Of a stretch of 50,947 bases of DNA, positions 35,478 through 45,549 are shown in pieces. This DNA comes from Comamonadaceae bacterium 2PF. Lineage in GTDB: Bacteria > Pseudomonadota > Gammaproteobacteria > Burkholderiales > Burkholderiaceae_C. The translations under genes were made by a program, and so were the position numbers. Positions within the stretch are counted from its first letter, which is position 1, and the number at the start of each line of letters is the position of its first letter. Location of the stretch: the NCBI GenBank assembly GCA_005502875.1, contig SCMV01000030.1, positions 1-50,947 on the forward strand, given 5' to 3'. Under the pieces are notes generated by a model, which made no database searches, was not told the origin of the DNA, and was given only the letters and a program-made list of their open reading frames with translations.

Positions 35478-36611
35478 ATGACCGCAGCCCGTCCTCGCGC
35501 CAAAGCGCGCCCCCGCCCTCCCGTTCGTCCCCGCCTCAACCTGGCTCTGCAAGGGGGCGGCTCTCACGGGGCGTTCACTTGGGGCGTGCTCGACCGGTTG
35601 CTCGACGACGATGGGGTGGACATCACCGGCATCTCCGGCACCAGCGCCGGGGCCCTCAATGGCGCGGTGGCGCTGTCAGGTTACGTGGACGGGCACGAAG
35701 CCGGTGGGCCACAACAGGCCCGACGCCAGGCGCAGCAAGCCCTGCACGATTTCTGGCGCGACGTCAGCCACCACGGCTCGCTGTTCAGCCCCTTGAGCAA
35801 CCCGTTCAGCAACCCTTTCGGCACACAGGGGCTGGACGCGATGCTCGGGCCCTTCGGGCTGGGCACCAGCGCGCTGATGCAATGGGGCAACCTGCTGACG
35901 CGGTCGTTCAGCCCCTACGAATTCAACCCGCTGAACCTCAACCCGCTCAAAGACGTGCTGGCCAAGCACGTGCGTGTCGAGTCCCTGCACGAAGGGTGCG
36001 CTCACTGTGGCGTCCCCCTTTTCGTGACAGCCACCTCGGTGCGCACCGGCCAAGCGCGTGTCTTCAGCGCAGAGGAGCTGAGCATCGACGCCTTGCTGGC
36101 ATCCGCCTGCCTGCCCTTCTTGTTCCAGGCCGTTCAGATCGACGACGAGCCCTTCTGGGACGGGGGCTACACCGGCAACCCGGCGCTGTACCCGTTGATC
36201 TACCGCACGGAGCTCAACGACATCCTGCTGGTGAGGCTGAACCCGCTGGAGCGCGAGGGCACCCCGACGCGCAGCGTGGACATCATGGACCGGCTCAGCG
36301 AAATCACCTTCAATGCCAGCCTGATCGGCGAGATGCGGGCCATCGCCTTCGTGGGCCGCCTGCTGCGCGAGAACAAGCTGGACCCGGGGCGCTACAAGCA
36401 ACTGCACATGCACATGGTGTCCGACGACGAGGGCATGAATGGCTTCGGGCCGTCGACCAAGTTCAACACCGAATGGGTCTTCCTGGAACAGTTGCGAGAC
36501 CTGGGGCGCGCTGCGGCGGACCGCTGGCTGACGCAACACCGCGATGACGTGGGTGTGCGCAGCAGCCTGCACATCGAAGAAAGCTTCCTGGGACGCGGAC
36601 GCCAGACTTGA
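35478..36611 (+). CDS. Patatin-like phospholipase
   Basis: This is a 377-residue cytosolic-type patatin hydrolase without a signal peptide; the N-terminus is basic (ARPRAKARPRPP). The oxyanion motif LALQGGGSHGAFTWGVLD precedes the nucleophile S56 in GTSAG. The catalytic Asp D228 is in DGGYTGNP, giving the Ser-Asp dyad. It probably cleaves acyl esters of lipids. Gram-negative relatives are often annotated as RssA-like or as polyhydroxyalkanoate-linked hydrolases, but nothing nearby fixes a role. It is divergent from recA. A 78-bp gap precedes the DUF465 gene. Confidence 0.92.
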   Translation: MTAARPRAKARPRPPVRPRLNLALQGGGSHGAFTWGVLDRLLDDDGVDITGISGTSAGALNGAVALSGYVDGHEAGGPQQARRQAQQALHDFWRDVSHHGSLFSPLSNPFSNPFGTQGLDAMLGPFGLGTSALMQWGNLLTRSFSPYEFNPLNLNPLKDVLAKHVRVESLHEGCAHCGVPLFVTATSVRTGQARVFSAEELSIDALLASACLPFLFQAVQIDDEPFWDGGYTGNPALYPLIYRTELNDILLVRLNPLEREGTPTRSVDIMDRLSEITFNASLIGEMRAIAFVGRLLRENKLDPGRYKQLHMHMVSDDEGMNGFGPSTKFNTEWVFLEQLRDLGRAAADRWLTQHRDDVGVRSSLHIEESFLGRGRQT

Positions 36612-36688
36612 TCTGACGCAAGGCTGCTCGCCTCGATCGGCGTCAACATGAAGCCCTGAGAGACCCCATGAGCACTGAGAGGAGCGAC

Positions 36689-36925
36689 ATGATCCAAGAA
36701 CACCACCCGCTGGCCAAGGACTTCCCCGAGCTGAAGGACCGCATCCACGCACTCAAGACAGGCAGCGCGCACTTTGCTCGCCTGGAGCGCGAGTACGAAG
36801 AGCTCGACAAGGAGATCGTGCGACTGGAAACCGGCGTCGAACACGCTTCATCCGCCGACCTGGAAGGCAAGAAGCAACGTCGCGTGAACCTCAAAGATGA
36901 GCTCTACGCCTTGCTGAAGGCCTGA
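36689..36925 (+). CDS. DUF465 (YdcH-family) small protein
   Basis: This is a 78-residue, highly charged, helical protein: HHPLAKDFPELKDRIHALK, FARLEREYEELDKEIVRLE and KKQRRVNLKDELYALL, the pattern of the YdcH/DUF465 family, probably a coiled-coil hairpin. No biochemical function is established for it. The ATG at 36689 has GAGGAG just upstream; an ATG at 36668 would add seven residues. A CGGGCCC/GGGCCCG hairpin (37023-37046) lies in the 182-bp gap after it and may be a weak terminator. Confidence 0.9.
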   Translation: MIQEHHPLAKDFPELKDRIHALKTGSAHFARLEREYEELDKEIVRLETGVEHASSADLEGKKQRRVNLKDELYALLKA

Positions 36926-37107
36926 GCACCGCGGCCCGCGCCGCACCCAAGAGCAAGGCATCGCGGCGCCCGCCCTGATCTGGGCGATGCGTCCGCGCCT
37001 CGGGGCCCCGCGCCACAAGCGCCGGGCCCTTCCCTTTTGGGGCCCGCCTGCAAGGGGAGCCAACCAGCTTGGCCGCCCACGGGTGGCCGGGCAACTAAAA
37101 TGGCAGG

Positions 37108-39924
<2,817 letters not shown>

Positions 39925-39947
39925 CGCCCGGCCGGCTCGGTCCCTGG

Positions 39948-39973
39948 AAGCGCCCCGATGGGGCGCTTTTTTT
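39948..39973 (+). terminator. Intrinsic terminator after metH
   Basis: AAGCGCCCC and GGGGCGCTT form a 9-bp stem with a 3-nt loop (39957-39959), followed by seven T (39967-39973). It lies 24 bp after the metH stop. Confidence 0.93.
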
Positions 39974-40007
39974 CGCCGGTCATGCGCCAACACCTTGCCA
40001 TTTTTAT

Positions 40008-40019
40008 TTCGCGCGCGAA
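40008..40019. promoter_or_regulatory. Putative MarR operator palindrome
   Basis: TTCGCGCGCGAA is a perfect 12-bp palindrome, 24 bp before the MarR start and just after a possible -35 (TTGCCA, 39995-40000). This placement suits autorepression. Binding is not shown. Confidence 0.45.
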
Positions 40020-40043
40020 TCAAAATGCCGTAAACTGCTTCGC

Positions 40044-40499
40044 ATGCAAAACAAACCGCGCCTGATCTTCCTGCTCAACAGCGCCCAGCGCCATTTGCAG
40101 CAGTGGATGGCCCAACAGACCGAAGCCGCCAGCCGCCCAGATCAGCAAGCCCCCACGCCGACGCAAAGCGGTGTGCTCTTCGCCCTGGCCAAGGCCGATG
40201 GCGCCACCATGGGCGAGCTCGCCCAAGCGCTTGACCTCGCACCCTCCGCGGTGTCGGGCCTCATCCAGCGCATGGAAGCGCTCGACTGGGTGGCCCGCCA
40301 CCCCTGCCCTGATGACGGCCGCACGCAGCGCGTCTGGCTGCGCCCGGCAGGGCAAAAGCTCATGCCCTTGCTCCGGCAGGCCACCACCCGCATCAACGCA
40401 CGCCTCACAGAAGGCTTCACCGAGGCCGAACTGCAGGCGGTCGCTCGCTGGCTCACGCACGTTCAGCAACTCGACCAGGTCGATCAACCGGAAACCTGA
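40044..40499 (+). CDS. MarR-family transcription regulator
   Basis: This is a 151-residue winged-helix regulator: LIFLLNSAQRHLQQWM (dimer helix), TQSGVLFALAKADGATMGELA, recognition helix region LAPSAVSGLIQRMEALDWV, the wing RHPCPDDGRTQRVWLRPAG, and C-terminal dimer helices. MarR proteins usually repress their own operon and release DNA on binding small aromatic or oxidising ligands. The alpha/beta hydrolase starts one base after its stop, so the two form an operon and the hydrolase substrate may be linked to the inducer. The palindrome upstream is the likely operator. Confidence 0.93.
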   Translation: MQNKPRLIFLLNSAQRHLQQWMAQQTEAASRPDQQAPTPTQSGVLFALAKADGATMGELAQALDLAPSAVSGLIQRMEALDWVARHPCPDDGRTQRVWLRPAGQKLMPLLRQATTRINARLTEGFTEAELQAVARWLTHVQQLDQVDQPET

Positions 40500-40500
40500 G

Positions 40501-41391
40501 ATGTCCCATCACACCCCGACCGACGCGATGCAAGCCATCGACATCGCCTGCCAAGATGGCACCGTGCTCAAGGGGCACTTTTTGCGCGCGCACGCTGGCG
40601 CGCAGGTCGCCACGCACGCCCCGGTTTTGCTGTGCCCTGCCACAGGCGTGAAACAACACTTCTACCTGCGCTTTGCGACGTGGCTGGCCGCCCAAGGCCA
40701 CGACGTCCTGGTCTTCGACTACCGGGGCATCGGCCTGTCGCTGCATGGCAAGCTCAAAGACAGCCGCGCCACGCTGGCCGAATGGGGCCAGCAGGACCAG
40801 GTTGCCGCGCTCGACTGGCTGGTGCGCCACACCGGCCGCGAACAGGTCCTGCTCATCGGTCACAGCGCTGGCGGCCAGATGATCGGCCTGCTGCCCAACC
40901 ACCGCCACGTCAGCCGCCTGGTGGGCGTGGCCGCATCCACCGGCTGGTTTCGCGGCATGAAGCCGAGCTTTCGCTTCAAGGCTCGCCTGGGCCTGCGCTG
41001 CCTGGTGCCGCTGGGCACGCTCATCAAGGGTTATGCGCCAACGGCAGCCGTTGGCCTGGGCGAAGACTTGCCAGCGGCCGTTGCCAGGCAGTGGGGCCAG
41101 TGGTGCGCGGCTGGCGGTTACGCGACCAACGCCGTCAAAGGCAGGCCGCAACTGGACTTCCATGGCGACATCCGCATCCCCATCACCGTCTTCCACGCCA
41201 CCGATGACGACATCGCCACCCCCACCACCGTGGCCGACCTGATGCGCACCTTCCCAGCCGCGCGCAAGCAGGTGCAGCACATCGCGCCGCGCGAACACGG
41301 GCTGAAGTCCATTGGCCACATCGATTGGTTCCGCAGCTCGCACCAGGCGCTGTGGCCCCTGCTGGCACAGGCCCTGCGCGAGCCCAACTGA
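40501..41391 (+). CDS. Alpha/beta-fold hydrolase
   Basis: This is a 296-residue cytosolic hydrolase. It has the YheT-like or serine-hydrolase pattern: VLLCPATGVKQHFYLRFA, the strand-turn VLVFDYRGIGLS, nucleophile S122 in LIGHSAGGQMIG, Asp in FHATDDDIATP and His near the C-terminus in KSIGHIDWF. The order Ser-Asp-His fits a functional triad. The substrate is unknown. The ATG sits one base after the MarR stop, so translation is probably coupled. ruvC begins 48 bp after its stop and may be read through. Confidence 0.88.
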   Translation: MSHHTPTDAMQAIDIACQDGTVLKGHFLRAHAGAQVATHAPVLLCPATGVKQHFYLRFATWLAAQGHDVLVFDYRGIGLSLHGKLKDSRATLAEWGQQDQVAALDWLVRHTGREQVLLIGHSAGGQMIGLLPNHRHVSRLVGVAASTGWFRGMKPSFRFKARLGLRCLVPLGTLIKGYAPTAAVGLGEDLPAAVARQWGQWCAAGGYATNAVKGRPQLDFHGDIRIPITVFHATDDDIATPTTVADLMRTFPAARKQVQHIAPREHGLKSIGHIDWFRSSHQALWPLLAQALREPN

Positions 41392-41439
41392 CCCCGTCAG
41401 AGGCAGGTGGCAGCGCAAGCGCCGGGTATCCTCCCGAGC

Positions 41440-41994
41440 ATGCGCATCCTCGGCATCGACCCCGGTCTGCAGACCACTGGCTTTGGCGTCATCGAAACCG
41501 ATGGCCCACGCCTGCATTACGTGGCCAGCGGCACCATCAAGACCCGCGAGGCCGCGCAGGGCGACCTGCCCACACGGCTGAAGATCATTTATGAAGGCGT
41601 GCGCGAGGTGGTGAGCCGCTACGAACCGCAAGAGGCCTCGGTCGAAATCGTGTTCGTCAACGTGAACCCGCAATCGACGCTGCTGCTGGGGCAGGCGCGC
41701 GGTGCCGCGATCGCCGGGCTGCTGTCGCTGAGCACCTCGCCACGCGTCAGTGAATACACCGCGCTTCAGATGAAAAAGGCCGTTGTGGGGCATGGTCACG
41801 CCGCCAAGGCGCAGATTCGCCAGATGGTGATGCGCTTGCTGGAGCTGCCGCGCGAGCCCAACAACGACGCATCCGACGCGCTGGGACTGGCCATCTGCCA
41901 CGCCCACGCCGGCAGCTTGATGGCGCAAATTGCCAAAAAAACCGAGCTGAACCGTCGCACGCACGCCCAAATCAAGAGCGGTCGCGTTTATTGA
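41440..41994 (+). CDS. ruvC: Holliday junction resolvase RuvC
   Basis: This is the 184-residue RuvC nuclease that cuts four-way junctions with RuvAB. The start [17 protein letters not shown] holds the first catalytic Asp (D7). The Glu lies in [18 protein letters not shown], and the final Asp pair in [28 protein letters not shown] and [15 protein letters not shown] are family landmarks. ATG at 41440 is the family start, though the frame is open further upstream. ruvA and ruvB do not follow; the next gene is a surface protein. Confidence 0.96.
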   Translation: MRILGIDPGLQTTGFGVIETDGPRLHYVASGTIKTREAAQGDLPTRLKIIYEGVREVVSRYEPQEASVEIVFVNVNPQSTLLLGQARGAAIAGLLSLSTSPRVSEYTALQMKKAVVGHGHAAKAQIRQMVMRLLELPREPNNDASDALGLAICHAHAGSLMAQIAKKTELNRRTHAQIKSGRVY

Positions 41995-42109
41995 CCCCCT
42001 TGAATTGGGGAAGCAGCCCGACACACAGTTGCCGGATGTGAACAAAGTCACTAATGTGTCGGGGAGAGTGGCCCTTCTTGGTCACAGCCCCATTCAAGCA
42101 GGATCAACC

Positions 42110-42676
42110 ATGATGCAACTTCGCAAAGCAGCCCTCGCCGCAGCCCTGGCCCTCGGTGCCCAGGCTTCGGCTTTCGCCTCGATCATCATCACCGAACCCG
42201 GTGTCGATGGTTTCAACATCGAAACCCTGGCCTTCAACGGCTCCAGCTACGACATCACGCAGCTGACCTTTGACTTCTCCGGCACCACCACCGGCGACGC
42301 CAGCAACATCGTCATCGACGGCTCGCCCCTGAGCATCACCGCCCCCGCAGGCGGCACCGCCACCTTCTTCGGCAGCGGCGCGGTGTTCGGCTTCAACTTC
42401 ACCGGTTTCAACACTTTTGACTCGTTCAAGTTCAAGTGGGATCCGGATTCGGCCATCAGCGGCTCTTATGGCGCCACGGGCCTGGACTTCATCGGTGCCA
42501 CCGTCACCGCCGTGACCACTGGCGGCACCTACTCGGGCACCTTCTACAAAGTGGGCAACACGCCTGACGTGTCGGCCGTGCTGTCGCCCGTGCCGGAAGC
42601 CGAGTCCTTCGCCCTGGCGCTGGCTGGTCTGGCCGTGGTCGGTGGCGTTGCCACCCGTCGCAGCCGCAAGGCCTGA
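42110..42676 (+). CDS. PEP-CTERM-like exported protein (VPEA variant)
   Basis: This is a 188-residue exported protein of unknown function. A signal peptide (about 1-24, ending AFAS) precedes a Gly/Thr/Ser-rich beta-type body (about 25-155). The C-terminus is a tripartite sorting tail: VPEAESFALALAGLAVVGG followed by RRSRKA. Canonical exosortase signals read VPEP, so Pro is replaced by Ala. AGGA eight bases before the ATG (ATG pair at 42110/42113) supports the start. A bidirectional terminator follows. It has the same tail type as the gene at 49224. No exosortase is in the window. Confidence 0.85.
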   Translation: MMQLRKAALAAALALGAQASAFASIIITEPGVDGFNIETLAFNGSSYDITQLTFDFSGTTTGDASNIVIDGSPLSITAPAGGTATFFGSGAVFGFNFTGFNTFDSFKFKWDPDSAISGSYGATGLDFIGATVTAVTTGGTYSGTFYKVGNTPDVSAVLSPVPEAESFALALAGLAVVGGVATRRSRKA

Positions 42677-42720
42677 TCGCTCAAGCGATCCCTCTGTCGC
42701 CCCTCGCGGGCAACAAAACA

Positions 42721-42746
42721 AAAGACCAGCCTCGGCTGGTCTTTTT
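42721..42746. terminator. Bidirectional terminator between the VPEA protein and carbonic anhydrase
   Basis: AAGACCAGCC (42722-42731) and GGCTGGTCTT (42734-42743) form a 10-bp stem with a 2-nt loop. A T-run (42742-42746) follows on the plus strand and a T-rich stretch on the minus strand. Confidence 0.88.
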
Positions 42747-43879
42747 CATTGCCCGTCCTTGATCAGGCGATCACGTTGCGGCTGAACGGGGCGTGCGTTC
42801 ATCGGGTACAAGCGTGAAAAGATGCTGATTTGCTGGGCGGACACGCTGACCGGCTTTTTCAGCACCATCCACAAGACACCCTCGGTGCACGGCGGCGTGG
42901 TGAGCGAGCCCATGTAGGTCACGTAGCGGCGGTCCTCCGGCAAGAGTTGAAAGAGGTCCAGGCCCTGCAATCCAGCTTGTTCGACGCGCTTTTCCAGGGG
43001 CAGGTTGTTCCAGACCTGCTGCACGATCGGGTGCCCCTTGCCCTCCTCGATCAACACGGCCACCACGGCCAGCTTGCCTTCGAGGTCCTTGTGCACCAGG
43101 TGGGCCACCATCTCGAACTGCCGGCCGTTGAGCCGCTCCTCGCTGGGGCGGTGGAAGTGAAACTGCACCAGCTCGTACCGACGGCCATTGACGACGATGC
43201 GGTTGCCAGGCTCGACATTGACCTGGACCGTGTGGCCGTTGTCGATCACGCGGAACGCTGACAGCTTGTAGTCGAACTGGATGGGGTCGAGCTCCACGGG
43301 GATGCCCTCGCGGATGTCGATCGGGCTCTGGCGCTCGCCCAAGCCGCACTGTTTGAACTCGGGGTTGAGCTCGTGCCAGTGCTGCGGGCCGGTGTCGCCC
43401 TGGTAGGACCAATGGCCGTGTCCTGCCGCCTTGGCGTGCTTGTCCTGGGCCTTGCCCGTCTGGCGTGAGCCCCCCTTGGCCTGGACGCGCACCACGGGCG
43501 CGGGCCCCCGGTTGGCACGCACCTCGCTGATCTTGCTCTCGATCATGTCGCGCAGCTCGCCCATCGAGACAGACTGCTTGGGCTCGGCGGTCGACTCCGG
43601 CTTCGCCTCGGTTTTCGGCTCGACCTTGGCTTCGGGCTTGGCTTCGGCTTTGTTTTTGGCCTTGGTGCTCGTTTTGGGGTCTGACTCTGGCTCAGGTTCG
43701 GTCCTGCGCTCAACCTTGGCCTTGCTCAGGTCTGGCTTGAGGTCGATCTTGATCTCACCCTTGCCCTCGGTCTTGCTTTCGACCTTGGGCGGTGGCTCCG
43801 AAGCCAAGGCAGGCCCCAGACAGAGACCCAGGCCCAGAGCCAGGCAGGTTGCAAACAAGGGGAAGGGGGGCAGTGTCAT
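42746..43879 (-). CDS. Alpha-carbonic anhydrase with long Lys/Glu/Pro linker
   Basis: This is a 377-residue periplasmic carbonic anhydrase. A signal peptide (about 1-27, ending ALAS) is followed by a 70-residue Lys/Glu/Pro/Ala-rich stretch (about 30-105, repeats such as KAEAKPEAKVEPKTEAKPE), then a helical part (about 105-150). The alpha-CA domain (about 155-372) has HWSYQGDTGPQHWHEL, zinc ligands H241 and H243 (FHFHRPSEE) and H260 (VAHLVH), and SLTTPPCTEGVLWMVL. It hydrates CO2 to bicarbonate. The ATG at 43879 has GGAGA seven bases upstream; a GTG at 43897 is in frame. The charged linker is unusual in length for the family and may bind peptidoglycan or the membrane surface. Confidence 0.93.
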   Translation of the reverse strand: MTLPPFPLFATCLALGLGLCLGPALASEPPPKVESKTEGKGEIKIDLKPDLSKAKVERRTEPEPESDPKTSTKAKNKAEAKPEAKVEPKTEAKPESTAEPKQSVSMGELRDMIESKISEVRANRGPAPVVRVQAKGGSRQTGKAQDKHAKAAGHGHWSYQGDTGPQHWHELNPEFKQCGLGERQSPIDIREGIPVELDPIQFDYKLSAFRVIDNGHTVQVNVEPGNRIVVNGRRYELVQFHFHRPSEERLNGRQFEMVAHLVHKDLEGKLAVVAVLIEEGKGHPIVQQVWNNLPLEKRVEQAGLQGLDLFQLLPEDRRYVTYMGSLTTPPCTEGVLWMVLKKPVSVSAQQISIFSRLYPMNARPVQPQRDRLIKDGQ

Positions 43880-44000
43880 GGTCGGTCTCCGCATCACCCC
43901 ACCTCATCGGCCACGATGCGAAAAACTTGACCCTTTCGGCGCTCGCAGTGCCCCGCCGGGACGCCGCAGGCCCTGCGGCATCTCAGGGCCGATGAAAAGT

Positions 44001-44338
44001 GTGAAGTCAGCCGATAGGCCGGATTCTGTGCAGCCCCGCGCCTTGCGACGCGAAGCCGTGACCGCCATTCCTCTGGGCCGCCTGTCGCCAGAGCGGCTCG
44101 GTGCCACCTACCCGCACACTCCCCGGACCAGGTCAACGTGTGCCTATTTGGTGTTGCTGCGCGCAGAGATTGCCCGTTTCACCCGGTCAGACCCGAAGGC
44201 CCTTCCGACTCGTCTCTGTTGCTCTGATCCTCACCTCGCGGTGGAGAGGTGTTACCTCCTGCGCCGTCCTGTGCAGTCCGGACCTTCCTCCAGTGCGCCC
44301 TTTCGGGCCTTGCACCAGCGGCGGTCTGGCTGACTTCA
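44001..44338 (-). ncRNA. rnpB: RNase P RNA (class A)
   Basis: Read on the minus strand, the molecule begins with GAAGTCAGCCAGACCGCC and ends with GGCTGACTTC: the pairing 5' and 3' ends of RNase P RNA. Class A landmarks are present in order: GAGGAAGGTCCGGACT-like P4 5' half (GGAGGAAGGTCCGGACTGC), CAGGAGGTAACACC, AACGGGCAATCTCTGC and the P4 3' half with GGTAGGTGGCACCGAGC, then ACAGAATCCGGCCTAT. This catalytic RNA trims tRNA 5' ends. The length of about 338 nt is normal. Its 5' end lies nine bases after the stop of the MFS gene on the same strand, so its promoter overlaps that coding sequence. Confidence 0.95.
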
Positions 44339-44345
44339 CGGTGCC

Positions 44346-44351
44346 ATTATC
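44346..44351 (-). promoter_or_regulatory. Putative rnpB -10 box overlapping the MFS stop codon
   Basis: Minus-strand GATAAT contains the TAA stop of the transporter gene and lies about eight bases before the rnpB 5' end. No strong -35 is seen at 17 bp; TTCGCG lies at 19 bp. Confidence 0.4.
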
Positions 44352-45546
44352 GTCGCTGCAGCCAGGCCCACGCGAACAGGCCCACCAACATCAGCAGCAA
44401 CGACGCCACGGCCAGGCTCACCGCGCCATGCATCACCATCGGCGCCAGCACGCCCGCGACAAGCCCGTTGGACGCGCTGCCCACGAAGGCCTGCATCGAT
44501 GCCGCCATGCCCCGGCGCGCCGGGTCGATGTCCAGCACCATCAGCGTGACGACCGGGGTCATCATGGCCCAGCCCAGGGCATACAGGCCGATGGGAAACA
44601 GCGCCCAGCTCACGTGCGCGGTGAAGAACACGTTCGCCAGCAGGTTGAGAAGCGAGATCACCAGCATCACGGTGAAGCCAATGCGGATCTGCTGCGCCGG
44701 CTCGATGCTGCCGGCAAGCCGCCCGCTGATCCAGGCTCCGCCCATGATGCCCCCGATGGTGCACACGAAGAACCAGAAGAACTGCGTGGGCTCGAGTTGC
44801 AGGATGTCGCCCAGGAAAGACGGCGCCGACAGCACGTACAGGAACATGCCGTTGAAGGGCACGCCGCTGGCCAGCGCCAGCAGCAAAAAACGCGGGTTGG
44901 AACCCAATTGCCAGTAGCCGCGCATCAGGTGCTTGAGCTCGAAGGGCTGACGCTGAGAGCTGTGCAGCGTTTCAGGCAACAGCCAGGCGTTGGCGGCCAG
45001 CAGCACCACGCCCACCCCGGTGAGGAACCAGAACACCGCGTGCCAGCTGGCGTGCACGAACAGGAAGCCGCCGATGATGGGCGCAACCGCCGGCGCCACG
45101 CCGAAAAACAACGTCACCTGCGACATCACGCGCTGGGCCTGGGCCGGCGGGTAGAGGTCGCGGATGACGGCGCGCGAGACCACGATGCCCGCCCCGGTCG
45201 ACAGGCCCTGCAGCGCCCGGAAGAACACCAGCTGCCCGATGGTCTGAGACAGCGCACACCCGGCCGAGGCGATGGTGAACACCACGATGCCCGTGAGCAC
45301 CACCGGCCGGCGCCCGAAGCTGTCGGAGAGCGAGCCGTGGAACAGGCTCATGAAGGCGAAAGCGAACAGGTAGGCCGACAGCGTCTGCTGGATTTCGATC
45401 GGCGTGGCGTGCAGGTCGGCGGCGATGCCGGAGAACGCCGGCAGGTAGGTGTCGATGGCGAAGGGCCCGAGCATGCCGAGCGCCGCCAGCAACACGGACA
45501 TGGTCCAGCGCGGCCCCTTCCAGAGCTGATCGGCTTGCGGGTGCAC
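44347..45546 (-). CDS. Bcr/CflA-family multidrug efflux MFS transporter
   Basis: This is a 399-residue, 12-helix major facilitator. It has the Bcr/CflA start GPFAIDTYLPAFSGIAADL, motif A in SLSDSFGRRPVVL, the motif C-like GIVVSRAVIRDLYPP and LFFGVAPAVAPIIGG, and SGVPFNGMFLYVLSAPSFL. It probably exports drugs or small metabolites by proton antiport. The GTG at 45546 is used because the conserved WKGPRW segment needs an upstream start; it sits 3 bp after the dsbD stop, so the two may be translationally coupled. rnpB follows directly. Confidence 0.9.
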   Translation of the reverse strand: MHPQADQLWKGPRWTMSVLLAALGMLGPFAIDTYLPAFSGIAADLHATPIEIQQTLSAYLFAFAFMSLFHGSLSDSFGRRPVVLTGIVVFTIASAGCALSQTIGQLVFFRALQGLSTGAGIVVSRAVIRDLYPPAQAQRVMSQVTLFFGVAPAVAPIIGGFLFVHASWHAVFWFLTGVGVVLLAANAWLLPETLHSSQRQPFELKHLMRGYWQLGSNPRFLLLALASGVPFNGMFLYVLSAPSFLGDILQLEPTQFFWFFVCTIGGIMGGAWISGRLAGSIEPAQQIRIGFTVMLVISLLNLLANVFFTAHVSWALFPIGLYALGWAMMTPVVTLMVLDIDPARRGMAASMQAFVGSASNGLVAGVLAPMVMHGAVSLAVASLLLMLVGLFAWAWLQRR

Positions 45547-45549
45547 GGC

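Noticed and set aside
42029-42057. Promoter TTGCCG-17-TAATGT before the VPEA protein
   Set aside because: The spacing is right but the -10 matches only three of six positions; too weak to list.
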